64,000 bases of DNA from Pelagibius sp964472095 (lineage in GTDB: Bacteria; Pseudomonadota; Alphaproteobacteria; Kiloniellales; Kiloniellaceae). A program made the translations under genes and the position numbers. Location: the NCBI GenBank assembly GCA_964472095.1, contig CAYYIV010000018.1:1-64000 (forward strand), read 5' to 3'. This document shows positions 45,060-52,605 of the stretch, in pieces. The notes beneath the pieces are model-generated. The model did no database searches. It saw only the letters and a program-made list of their open reading frames with translations, and was not told the origin of the DNA. How positions within the stretch are numbered: the stretch's first letter is position 1; the number at the start of each line of letters is the position of its first letter.

Positions 45060-45878
45060 TCAGGCGTAGACGGTCTTGAGGGCGTCGAGGCTCTGCCCGG
45101 CGGTCGGCGCGTCGAGCAGCTTGACGCCGCCGCGCAGGGCGATCACCCGATCGCCGAAGTCGAGGGCATGGCGCAGATGGTGGGAGGTGAACAGCAAGGT
45201 CACGCCCTCCTCGCGCATCAGGCGGACGAAGAGTTCCATCACTTCCTCGCCGGCGGAGGGATCGAGGCTGGCCACCGGCTCGTCGGCGAAGACCAGACGC
45301 GGGTGCTGCATCAGGGCGCGGGCGATGGCGACGCGCTGCGACTGGCCGCCGGAGAGGGTGTCGGCACGCTTGGCGGCGTGGTCGGCGAGGCCGACCATCT
45401 CCAGGCAGTGCAGCGCCTCCTCGCGGTCGGCCTTGCGGGCGAGGGGGTGGAACCAGGATCGCGGCCCGCCATGGCGGGCCTGGACGCCGTGCAGCACGTT
45501 GGTCAGCGCGGAAAGCCGCGGCACCAGGTTGTGGCGCTGGAAGACGAAGCCGACCTGGGCGCGCAGGCGGCGCAGGGCGGCGGGCGCCGGCCGGCCGGCG
45601 ATGTCCTGCCCGAGCAGCCGGACGGAGCCGGCATCAGGCTCCAGCAGGCGCAGGCAGCAGCGCAGCAAGGTCGACTTGCCGGAGCCGTTGGCCCCGATGA
45701 GGGCGACCGACTCCCCGGTCGTGACAGCGAAGCTGATGCCCTTCAGGACGCGGATCTTGTCGAAGGACTTGTGCAGGTCCGCCACGGCGAGTTCGCAGGC
45801 GGTGGCGGCGGCCCCCTTGGAGGCCGCCGCTTCCCGGATGCTGGCCCGGACGGGGGGATAAGCCGCAGCGACCGACAT
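45060..45878 (-). CDS. phnC: Phosphonate ABC transporter ATP-binding protein (first system)
   Basis: A 272-residue ATPase with Walker A GANGSGKST near residue 63, signature LSGGQSQRVAIARAL and Walker B LVFADEPVASLDP. It carries a 25-residue alanine-rich N-terminal extension before the ATPase core. Its ATG overlaps the phnD stop by one base, and it is followed by phnE 15 bases later. It drives import through the adjacent permease. Confidence 0.9.
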   Translation of the reverse strand: MSVAAAYPPVRASIREAAASKGAAATACELAVADLHKSFDKIRVLKGISFAVTTGESVALIGANGSGKSTLLRCCLRLLEPDAGSVRLLGQDIAGRPAPAALRRLRAQVGFVFQRHNLVPRLSALTNVLHGVQARHGGPRSWFHPLARKADREEALHCLEMVGLADHAAKRADTLSGGQSQRVAIARALMQHPRLVFADEPVASLDPSAGEEVMELFVRLMREEGVTLLFTSHHLRHALDFGDRVIALRGGVKLLDAPTAGQSLDALKTVYA

Positions 45879-46777
45879 CAGTTGCCTACGAAGTCTGCGT
45901 ACTGGGGATAGCCGATGGTGGCGTAGGCGTTGCGGATGTACTGATAGTCCCTGTCCTGTACGCCGGGCAGGAACTGCATGCCGGCGTATTTCTGGTTGTC
46001 TTCGCCCTCGAGGATGGCAGCGATGAGAGCGTCGGAATTCTCGGTGAAGGCGTCGCGCAGCCTGGCGACCACGTCCTTGTCGACGTGCGGGCCGGCCACC
46101 AGGATGTCGTTCGGCAGGTCGGGACCGCGGGCGATGACCTTGAAGGCGCCGGGCTGCAGGTGCGGATCCTTGGCGCGGACACGGTCCGTCCAGCTGCGGT
46201 AGTTCACGCCGATGGCCGCCACGTCGCCGCGCTTCAGTGCCTCGTGCGCGACATTGCGGTGGACGTGCATGGCCTTCACGTCCTCGCGCGGGTTGAGGCC
46301 GTAGTCGGCCAGCAGCTGCATCGGGCCCAGGTGGCCGGAGGTCGAGCCGATATCGTCGAAGGTGACGGTCTTGCCCTTCAGGTCGGCCGGCACGTTGATG
46401 CCGCTGTCGGCCATGACCACGATGGCGGAAAAGTAGTCGGGACGGCTGAAGCCGACGACCGGATAGGCATTCGTCAGCTTCTGCATGACCACGTACTCGG
46501 CCGGGCCGGTCAGCACGAAGTCGACCTTCTTGGCGCGCAGGGCCTCGGCAGCGGCGTTGCGGCTGGTCACCGCGAAGAGCTCCACTTCCAGGCCGCTGGC
46601 CTCCTTCAGCAGCGTGGCGAAGGGCGTGAACTCCCGCTGCAGCGTTTCCAGTCCCTCGACGTCGGTGACCGCGAGGCGAATGCTGTCGGCGGCGCCGGCA
46701 GTCGTGGCGGTGAGGGCCAGGGCGGCGGCCAGGCCGGCCGCTCCCAGGGCTCTCTTGAACGTGATCTTGCTAAGCAT
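45878..46777 (-). CDS. phnD: Phosphonate ABC transporter substrate-binding protein (first system)
   Basis: A 299-residue periplasmic protein of the PhnD/PtxB family with signal peptide LSKITFKRALGAAGLAAALA, cleaved near AGA-AD. Family blocks are IRLAVTDVEGLETLQREFTP, VDFVLTGPAEYVVMQ and GKTVTFDDIGSTSGHLGP, the latter in the ligand pocket. The ATG at 46777 has AAGGGGA seven bases upstream, which decides it over an in-frame ATG at 46810. A three-heptamer PhoB box lies 48 bases upstream. Confidence 0.9.
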   Translation of the reverse strand: MLSKITFKRALGAAGLAAALALTATTAGAADSIRLAVTDVEGLETLQREFTPFATLLKEASGLEVELFAVTSRNAAAEALRAKKVDFVLTGPAEYVVMQKLTNAYPVVGFSRPDYFSAIVVMADSGINVPADLKGKTVTFDDIGSTSGHLGPMQLLADYGLNPREDVKAMHVHRNVAHEALKRGDVAAIGVNYRSWTDRVRAKDPHLQPGAFKVIARGPDLPNDILVAGPHVDKDVVARLRDAFTENSDALIAAILEGEDNQKYAGMQFLPGVQDRDYQYIRNAYATIGYPQYADFVGN

Positions 46778-46824
46778 GGCGACGTCCCCTTCTTGGTTTG
46801 ATTGGTCCATCCAAGAGGAAGGCG

Positions 46825-46853
46825 GTGACGCCAGAATGATGTGACTATGACAC
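46825..46853 (-). promoter_or_regulatory. PhoB box of the first phosphonate importer operon
   Basis: Reading on the minus strand, three heptamers GTGTCAT, ACATCAT and GCGTCAC lie at exact 11-base intervals (46853-46847, 46842-46836, 46831-46825). They match the CTGTCAT-N4 direct-repeat pattern of Pho boxes. The last is 48 bases from the phnD start, suggesting induction by phosphate limitation. Confidence 0.65.
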
Positions 46854-46905
46854 TGCAGTTACAAAAACTGGATGATCGGGCAGGGGTGTCCAGAGGGTGT
46901 TGCTT

Positions 46906-47071
46906 CCCCCTCACCCAGCTCCGCCTAAGCTCACCCTTTCGGGTTCGCTAAGGCTACACAACCCTCTCCCGCGGAGGGGAGAGGGTAACAAAAAAAGCCC
47001 TCTCCCCTGGCGGGAGAGGGCTGCGCAGGCTTGGTGAGCGAAGCGAACCTAGCCGAAGCTGGGTGAGGGGG
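46906..47071. repeat. Long palindromic element bounded by CCCCCTCACCCAGCT
   Basis: The outer arms CCCCCTCACCCAGCT (46906-46920) and AGCTGGGTGAGGGGG (47057-47071) are perfect 15-base inverted repeats. Inside are two further CCCTCTCCC...GGGAGAGGG hairpins. The 166-base element lies between divergently placed phnD promoter and phnF 3' end. A second copy occurs at 54946-55084. Confidence 0.8.
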
Positions 47072-47080
47072 AATGCGGCC

Positions 47081-47824
47081 TCAGGGCTGCACCACCAGCT
47101 GCGTGCGCTCGGCCGCCATGCGGCCCCAGCCGAACTCGATGACGCGGCCGTCGGCATCGACGTTGACGGACTCGGTGACCAGCACCGGCTGGCTGCGCGG
47201 CAGTTCCAGCAGGCGGCCCTCGTTGGTCGTCGGCAGCCGGGCGGTAATGCGGGTCTCCTTGCGGGTGTAGTCCTGGATGCCGTAGTGGGCAAGCGCCTTG
47301 GTGACGGAGCGCGCGCGCTTGTAGACCTCGATCATGTCGGGAAAGCGGCGGGCCGGGAAATGGTGGGCGACGACGGAGATCGGCCGGCCGTCAACCTTGC
47401 CGACGCTTTCGATCAGCACGACCGACGCACCCTTGCGGATGTGCAGGTTCCTGGCGACGTTGGCGTCTGCCGCCAGGACCAGGGCGCGCACCAGCTCTCC
47501 CGAGGGGATGCGCGACTGCTTCTGGATGTTCTCGCTGAAGCGGGTACGCCTGCCGAGCTTGTAGTCGACCATGCGTTCCTGCACGAAGGTGCCGCGGCCC
47601 TGCTCGACGCGCAGCACGCCCTCCTGCTCCAGAAAGGCGATGCCGCGGCGCACGGTGTGGCGGTTCACGGCGAAGCGCTCGGCGAGCTCGGCTTCGGTGG
47701 GCATTCTCCGGCCCGGCTCGAAGACCTGCTCCTTGATGTCCTTCTCCAGGGTCTCGGCGATCTGGCGCCAAAGCGCCATCCCGGCCCGCCGCTGCAATGT
47801 CATCATCGCTGTCCCGTCATGCAA
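47081..47824 (-). CDS. phnF: PhnF, GntR/HutC-type phosphonate regulator
   Basis: A 247-residue repressor with an N-terminal GntR winged helix (ALWRQIAETLEKDI, MPTEAELAERFAVNRHTVRRGI, GVLRVEQGRGTFV) and a C-terminal UTRA ligand-binding domain. It is divergent from phnG with 86 bases between, the normal place for PhnF. In other bacteria PhnF represses phn genes until a phosphonate or phosphate signal releases it. Starts at 47824, 47806 and 47803 are all possible. Confidence 0.9.
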   Translation of the reverse strand: MHDGTAMMTLQRRAGMALWRQIAETLEKDIKEQVFEPGRRMPTEAELAERFAVNRHTVRRGIAFLEQEGVLRVEQGRGTFVQERMVDYKLGRRTRFSENIQKQSRIPSGELVRALVLAADANVARNLHIRKGASVVLIESVGKVDGRPISVVAHHFPARRFPDMIEVYKRARSVTKALAHYGIQDYTRKETRITARLPTTNEGRLLELPRSQPVLVTESVNVDADGRVIEFGWGRMAAERTQLVVQP

Positions 47825-47884
47825 ACTTCACGAAGATCTGCTTTACATCCTGCAGGTCTCTTTTTACCTTCAAAAGGTATCGAC

Positions 47885-47910
47885 GTCTAGACAAATAAGG
47901 GACTTGTCTA
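47885..47910 (+). promoter_or_regulatory. Proposed PhnF operator at phnG
   Basis: GTCTAGAC (47885-47892) is a perfect palindrome. It overlaps an inverted repeat TAGACAA (47888-47894) - 9 bases - TTGTCTA (47904-47910) that ends at the phnG ATG. The phnG ribosome site AAGGGA (47897-47902) lies inside the spacer. A TTGTCTAGA copy also precedes phnC at 60586, which supports a shared operator. Confidence 0.6.
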
Positions 47911-48399
47911 ATGGTTGCGTCCTTGAACGAAGCGGGCGGGCAAGAAGGCCCGGCGCCGGCGGCACGCCAGCGCTGGATGTCGGTTCTGGCGAAGGCCCGG
48001 CCGGCGGAACTGGAAACGGCCTGGGACGGCCTGGCGGACAAGCCGGCCTACGACTGGCTGCGCCTGCCGGAGATCGGCATGGTAATGGTGCGTGCCCGAA
48101 CCGGCGGCAGCGGCGGGCAGTTCAACCTTGGACAGATGACGGTGACGCGCTGCGCTCTCAGGCTGGCGAGTGGGGAGGCCGGGCTCGGCTACGTGCAGGG
48201 CCGCTCCAAGCGCCATGCCGAGCTGGCGGCGGTATTCGATGCGCTGTTGCAGGATACGGCGCTGCGGCCGGCGCTGGAGCGGCAGGTGATCGCCCCGCTG
48301 GCGGCGGCGCAGGCCGCACGGCGCGACGACCGCAGCCGCAAGGCCAACTCGACCAAGGTGAACTTCTTCACCCTGGTGCGCGGGGAGAACGAGCGATGA
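47911..48399 (+). CDS. phnG: C-P lyase complex subunit PhnG
   Basis: A 162-residue PhnG protein, part of the PhnGHIJ core that attaches ribose triphosphate to alkylphosphonates at C1' of ATP. Recognisable blocks are RWMSVLAKA, GMVMVRARTGGSGGQFNLGQMTVTRCA and GYVQGRSKRHAELAAVFDAL. AAGGGA lies eight bases before the ATG, within the proposed PhnF operator. The stop overlaps the phnH start (ATGA). It is the first gene of the lyase operon. Confidence 0.94.
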   Translation: MVASLNEAGGQEGPAPAARQRWMSVLAKARPAELETAWDGLADKPAYDWLRLPEIGMVMVRARTGGSGGQFNLGQMTVTRCALRLASGEAGLGYVQGRSKRHAELAAVFDALLQDTALRPALERQVIAPLAAAQAARRDDRSRKANSTKVNFFTLVRGENER

Positions 48400-49043
48400 C
48401 GGTTTCCTACGGCCTTGTCGCTCCCGGACGTTCAGGTGGTTCGGGCGGCATCGACACCACGGCGCTGAAGCCGGGCCTGAGCGATCCGGTGCACGACTCG
48501 CAGCGCATCTTCCGCAGCCTGCTGACGGCGCTGGCGCACCCCGGCCGGCAGGTCGACCTCGCTGGGGCGCCGGAGGGTCCGCTGCCGCTCGATCCGGCGA
48601 CCACGGCGGCGGCGCTGACCCTGCTCGATCTCGACGCGCCGCTGTGGATCGACTGGATCGCCGACACCCCGCAGCTGCGCGCCTATCTGAAGTTCCACTG
48701 CGGCTGTCCCATCGTGGAGCGCAGCCAGACGGCGGCCTTCGGCCTGGTCACCGACCCGGAGAACATGCCGCGGCTGGCGCTCTTCGCCCAGGGCATCGAC
48801 CAGTATCCCGACCGCGCGGCCACCCTGCTGCTGCAGCTGCCCGACCTGGAGGGAGGGCCGGCGGTGACGCTGCGCGGCCCTGGCATCCGCGACAGCATCG
48901 GCTTCGCGCCGGCCGGCCTGCCGGATTGGTTCTGGAACGACTGGCGCCTGAACGCGGCGCAGTTCCCGCTCGGCGTCGACATCTTCTTCACCTGCGGCGA
49001 GACCGTCATCGGCCTGCCGCGCAGCATCCTGGCGGAGGGCTGA
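48396..49043 (+). CDS. phnH: C-P lyase complex subunit PhnH
   Basis: A 215-residue PhnH protein. Typical blocks are PVHDSQRIFRSLLTALAHPG near residue 30, TLLDLDAPLW, FHCGCPIV, LLLQLPDLEGGPAVTLRGPGIRDS-like region around 145-170, and PLGVDIFFTCGETVIGLPR at the end. It dimerises with PhnG/I/J in the core complex. The reading frame overlaps phnG by four bases, consistent with stoichiometric expression. Confidence 0.94.
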   Translation: MTVSYGLVAPGRSGGSGGIDTTALKPGLSDPVHDSQRIFRSLLTALAHPGRQVDLAGAPEGPLPLDPATTAAALTLLDLDAPLWIDWIADTPQLRAYLKFHCGCPIVERSQTAAFGLVTDPENMPRLALFAQGIDQYPDRAATLLLQLPDLEGGPAVTLRGPGIRDSIGFAPAGLPDWFWNDWRLNAAQFPLGVDIFFTCGETVIGLPRSILAEG

Positions 49044-49047
49044 GGCC

Positions 49048-50145
49048 ATGTACGTAGCAGTCAAGGGCGGCGAGCAGGCGATCCTCAATTCGCACAAGCT
49101 GATCGCCGAGGAGCGCCGCGGCGATACGGCGGTGCCGGAATTGACGCTGGCCCAGATCAAGGAGCAGATGCAGCTCGCCGTAGACCGGGTGATGACCGAG
49201 GGGTCGCTCTACGACCGCGACCTGGCGGCGCTGGCGATCAAGCAGGCGCAAGGCGACCTCATGGAGGCGATCTTCCTGCTGCGCGCCTATCGCACCACGC
49301 TGGCGCGCTTCGGCGAGAGCCTGCCGATCGAGACCGCCGGGATGGCGGTGCGCCGGCGCATTTCCGCGGCCTACAAGGACCTGCCCGGCGGCCAGGTGCT
49401 GGGGCCGAGCTACGACTACACCCACCGCCTGCTCGACTTCGCGCTGGCGGCGGAGGAGGGCGTCGGCGCGCCGGAGGCCGAGACCGCCGAGCGCGGCGTC
49501 GACGTGGCGATCCCGCGGGTTACCGACATCCTCAACCACGAAGGCCTGATCGAGGAGGAAATCGCGCTCGAAGACGCGGCGCCGGTCGCCGACCTGACGC
49601 GCGAGCCGATCCGTTTTCCGGCCGAACGCGACCTGCGCCTGCAGAACCTGGCGCGCGGCGACGAAGGCTTCCTGCTGGCGCTGGGCTATTCGACGCAGCG
49701 CGGCTACGGCCGCAACCACCCCTTCGCCGGTGAGATCCGCCTCGGCGAGGTGGCGGTGGAGTTCGTGCCGGAGGAGCTCGGCTTTGCCATCGAGATCGGC
49801 GAGATCACGATCACCGAGTGCCAGATGATCAACCAGTTCGCCGGCTCGGCCGAGCGGCCGCCGCAGTTCACCCGCGGCTACGGCCTCTCCTTTGGGCACT
49901 GCGAGCGCAAGACCATGGCCATGGCATTGGTGGATCGGGCGCTTCGTGCGCGCGAGCTCGACGAGAGCATCGAGTACCCGGCCCAGGACGAGGAGTTCGT
50001 GCTCTACCACTCCGACAACGTGGAGGCCTCAGGCTTTGTGCAGCACCTGAAGCTGCCGCACTACGTCGACTTCCAGTCGGAGCTGCAGCTGATCCGCTCC
50101 CTGCGCAAGCGCCACGCCCAGGACCGCATGGAGGCCGCCGAGTGA
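49048..50145 (+). CDS. phnI: C-P lyase complex subunit PhnI
   Basis: A 365-residue PhnI protein, the nucleosidase-like subunit that displaces adenine from ATP and attaches the phosphonate to C1' of ribose. Typical blocks are MYVAVKGGEQAI at the N-terminus, LAQIKEQMQLAVDRVMTEGSLYD, GYSTQRGYGRNHPFAGEIR, ITECQMINQFAGS and FGHCERKTMAMALVDRAL. Length is normal. The stop overlaps the phnJ start by one base. Confidence 0.96.
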   Translation: MYVAVKGGEQAILNSHKLIAEERRGDTAVPELTLAQIKEQMQLAVDRVMTEGSLYDRDLAALAIKQAQGDLMEAIFLLRAYRTTLARFGESLPIETAGMAVRRRISAAYKDLPGGQVLGPSYDYTHRLLDFALAAEEGVGAPEAETAERGVDVAIPRVTDILNHEGLIEEEIALEDAAPVADLTREPIRFPAERDLRLQNLARGDEGFLLALGYSTQRGYGRNHPFAGEIRLGEVAVEFVPEELGFAIEIGEITITECQMINQFAGSAERPPQFTRGYGLSFGHCERKTMAMALVDRALRARELDESIEYPAQDEEFVLYHSDNVEASGFVQHLKLPHYVDFQSELQLIRSLRKRHAQDRMEAAE

Positions 50146-51080
50146 TGACCGCCGTGAAGCAAAGCGAGATTGCGGGCGAGGACGGCTACAACTTCGCCTA
50201 CCTCGACGAGCAGACCAAGCGCATGATCCGCCGCTGCATCCTGAAGGCGGTGGCGGTGCCCGGCTACCAGGTGCCCTTCGGCGGGCGCGAGATGCCGCTG
50301 CCCTATGGGTGGGGCACCGGCGGCATGCAGGTGACCGCCAGCATCATCGGCCGCGACGACACCCTGAAGGTGATCGACCAGGGAGCCGACGACACCACCA
50401 ACGCGGTGAACATCCGCCGCTTCTTCGCCCGCGTCGCCGCGGTGGCGACCACCGAGGCGACGGCGGAGGCCAGCATCCTGCAGACCCGCCACCGGGTGCC
50501 GGAAGACCCCATGGCGGAAGGCCAGATCATCGTCTACCAGGTGCCGCAGCCGGAACCGCTGCGCTCGCTCGAGCCGCGCGAGGTCGAGTGCCGCAAGCTG
50601 CACGCCTACAAGGAATACGGCCTGATGCAGGTCTCGCTCTACGAGGACATCGCCCGCTTCGGCGAGATCGCCACCTCCTACTCCTATCCGGTGATGGTGA
50701 ACGACCGCTACCTGATGTCGCCGACGCCGATCCCGAAGTTCGACAATCCCAAGATGGACGACTTCCCGGCCCTGCAGCTGTTCGGCGCCGGGCGCGAGAA
50801 ACGCATCTACGCCGTGCCGCCCTATACCAAGGTGAAGAGCCTCGACTTCGACGACCATCCCTTCGCCATCCAGCAGTGGGAGGAGAACTGCGCCCTCTGC
50901 GGCGCCGAGGAAACCTTCCTCGACGAGGTCATCCTCGACGACAAGGGCGGCAAGATGTACGTCTGCTCCGACTCACACTACTGCGCCCGGCGACGCAGCG
51001 AAGGTCACCGCGGCAAACTCTCCGAGGCGGCGGCGAAAGCCTATGCCACCGCGGTCGGCGCCGAAGGCGGGGAGGCCTAG
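50145..51080 (+). CDS. phnJ: C-P lyase PhnJ (radical SAM)
   Basis: A 311-residue catalytic subunit that cleaves the carbon-phosphorus bond by radical SAM chemistry. The cysteines Cys249, Cys252, Cys274 and Cys280 have exactly the spacing of E. coli Cys241/244/266/272: the first three bind the 4Fe-4S cluster and the last is the thiyl-radical residue. GYNFAYLDEQTKRMIRR and GGREMPLPYGWGTGGMQ are also diagnostic. The ATG at 50145 overlaps the phnI stop; a GTG just before it is the alternative. Confidence 0.97.
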   Translation: MTAVKQSEIAGEDGYNFAYLDEQTKRMIRRCILKAVAVPGYQVPFGGREMPLPYGWGTGGMQVTASIIGRDDTLKVIDQGADDTTNAVNIRRFFARVAAVATTEATAEASILQTRHRVPEDPMAEGQIIVYQVPQPEPLRSLEPREVECRKLHAYKEYGLMQVSLYEDIARFGEIATSYSYPVMVNDRYLMSPTPIPKFDNPKMDDFPALQLFGAGREKRIYAVPPYTKVKSLDFDDHPFAIQQWEENCALCGAEETFLDEVILDDKGGKMYVCSDSHYCARRRSEGHRGKLSEAAAKAYATAVGAEGGEA

Positions 51081-51084
51081 GACC

Positions 51085-51864
51085 ATGGAGACTCCAAGCC
51101 CCCTCATGCGCGTGCACAACCTGACGCATGCCTTCGGTCCCGTGCTGGCCTGCGCCGACATCTCCTTCGAACTGCACAGCGGCGAAGTGCTCGGCGTGGT
51201 CGGTGAGTCAGGCTCGGGCAAGACGACGCTGCTGAACTGCCTCTCCGCCCGCCTGGTGCCGACCAACGGCATCGTCGAGTACGACCTGCGCGGGCGCGGC
51301 CTGACCGACATCTACGCGCTCTCGGAACCCGAGCGGCGCCTGCTGCTGCGTACCGACTGGGGAGTCGTCATGCAGAACCCGCGCGACGGCCTGCGGATGA
51401 ACGTCAGCGCCGGCGGCAATGTCGGCGAACGCCTGATGGCGATCGGCGCGCGCCACTACGGTGCCATCCGGCATGAGGCGGAGGACTGGCTCACAAAGGT
51501 CGAGATGGACCTCGGCCGCATGGACGACAAGCCGAAGCATTTCTCCGGCGGCATGCAGCAGCGCCTGCAGATCGCCCGCAACCTGGTGACCAAGCCGCGC
51601 CTGGTCTTCATGGACGAGCCGACCGGCGGCCTCGACGTCTCGGTGCAGGCGCGCCTGCTGGACCTGCTGCGCGGCCTTGTGCGCGAGATGCGACTCTCGG
51701 CCATCATCGTCACCCACGACCTTGCCGTCGCCCGCCTCCTGGCCGACCGCCTGATGGTGATGAAGGACGGCAAGGTGGTGGAGACCGGCCTCACCGACCA
51801 GGTGCTGGACGATCCGCATCATCCCTACACCCAGCTCCTGGTATCCTCGGTCCTGCAGGTTTGA
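51085..51864 (+). CDS. phnK: C-P lyase system ATP-binding protein PhnK
   Basis: A 259-residue ABC-type ATPase that docks on the C-P lyase core rather than on a permease. Walker A is GESGSGKTT, signature FSGGMQQRLQIARNL and Walker B LVFMDEPTGGLDVSVQARL. The LLRTDWGVVMQNPRDGLRMNVSAGGNVGERLM block is characteristic of PhnK. The start at 51085 is four bases after the phnJ stop; an ATG at 51106 would give a protein closer to the E. coli N-terminus. Confidence 0.95.
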   Translation: METPSPLMRVHNLTHAFGPVLACADISFELHSGEVLGVVGESGSGKTTLLNCLSARLVPTNGIVEYDLRGRGLTDIYALSEPERRLLLRTDWGVVMQNPRDGLRMNVSAGGNVGERLMAIGARHYGAIRHEAEDWLTKVEMDLGRMDDKPKHFSGGMQQRLQIARNLVTKPRLVFMDEPTGGLDVSVQARLLDLLRGLVREMRLSAIIVTHDLAVARLLADRLMVMKDGKVVETGLTDQVLDDPHHPYTQLLVSSVLQV

Positions 51865-51870
51865 CTTGAT

Positions 51871-52605
51871 ATGACGCAAGAAAGCAAAGAGACAACCGTG
51901 ATGATCCGCGTCGAGAAGCTCACCAAGACTTTCGTGCTGCACGTCCAGGGTGGCGCGCGCCTGCCGGTCTTCGCCAACCTCAGCCTGGAGGTCGCGGCCG
52001 GTGAGTGCGTCGCGCTCTACGGCCCCTCGGGCAGCGGCAAGTCGACCTTGCTGCGCTCGCTCTACGCCAATTACAAGCCCGGCAGCGGGCACGTCTGGGT
52101 GCGCCATTCAGGCGGATCGGGGGAGGCCGGCTGGGTCGACATGGCCGGTGCCGCGCCGCACCGGGTGCTGGAGGTGCGCCGCCGCAGCGTCGGCTACGTC
52201 AGCCAGTTCCTGCGCGTCATCCCCCGCGTGGCGGCGCGCGATATCGTGGCCGAGCCGCTGCATGCGCTCGGCGTCCCACTCGCCGAGGCGCGCGCCAAGG
52301 CAGAGGCCCTGCTGGCGCGGCTCAACATTCCCGCGGCCATGTGGGACCTGGCGCCGGCCACCTTTTCCGGTGGCGAGCAGCAGCGCGTGAACATCGCCCG
52401 CGGCTTCGCGGTGGACTATCCGGTCCTGCTGCTCGACGAGCCGACGGCTTCGCTGGATGCCGGCAACCGCGCCGTGGTGGTCGCTCTCATCAACGAGGCG
52501 AAGGCGCGCGGCGCCGCCGTCGTCGGCATCTTCCACGACGACGAGGTGCGCGAGGCGGTGGCCGACCGCGTCTTCGATCTCTCCAAGGAAAGGGTCGCCG
52601 CCTGA
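51871..52605 (+). CDS. phnL: C-P lyase system ATP-binding protein PhnL
   Basis: A 244-residue ABC-type ATPase. It has KTFVLHVQGGARLPV, Walker A GPSGSGKST, the diagnostic VGYVSQFLRVIPRVAARDIV, signature FSGGEQQRVNIARGF and Walker B VLLLDEPTASLDA. It binds on PhnK in the assembled lyase and is thought to help turnover. An ATG at 51901 matches the E. coli start (MIRVEKLTKTF), so the first ten residues are doubtful. The stop overlaps phnM by one base. Confidence 0.95.
   Translation: MTQESKETTVMIRVEKLTKTFVLHVQGGARLPVFANLSLEVAAGECVALYGPSGSGKSTLLRSLYANYKPGSGHVWVRHSGGSGEAGWVDMAGAAPHRVLEVRRRSVGYVSQFLRVIPRVAARDIVAEPLHALGVPLAEARAKAEALLARLNIPAAMWDLAPATFSGGEQQRVNIARGFAVDYPVLLLDEPTASLDAGNRAVVVALINEAKARGAAVVGIFHDDEVREAVADRVFDLSKERVAA

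Noticed and set aside
46978..47030. Inner hairpin with A-run resembling a terminator between phnD and phnF
   Set aside because: It is internal to the long palindromic element found again at 54946; terminator function may exist but the structure is explained by the repeat.
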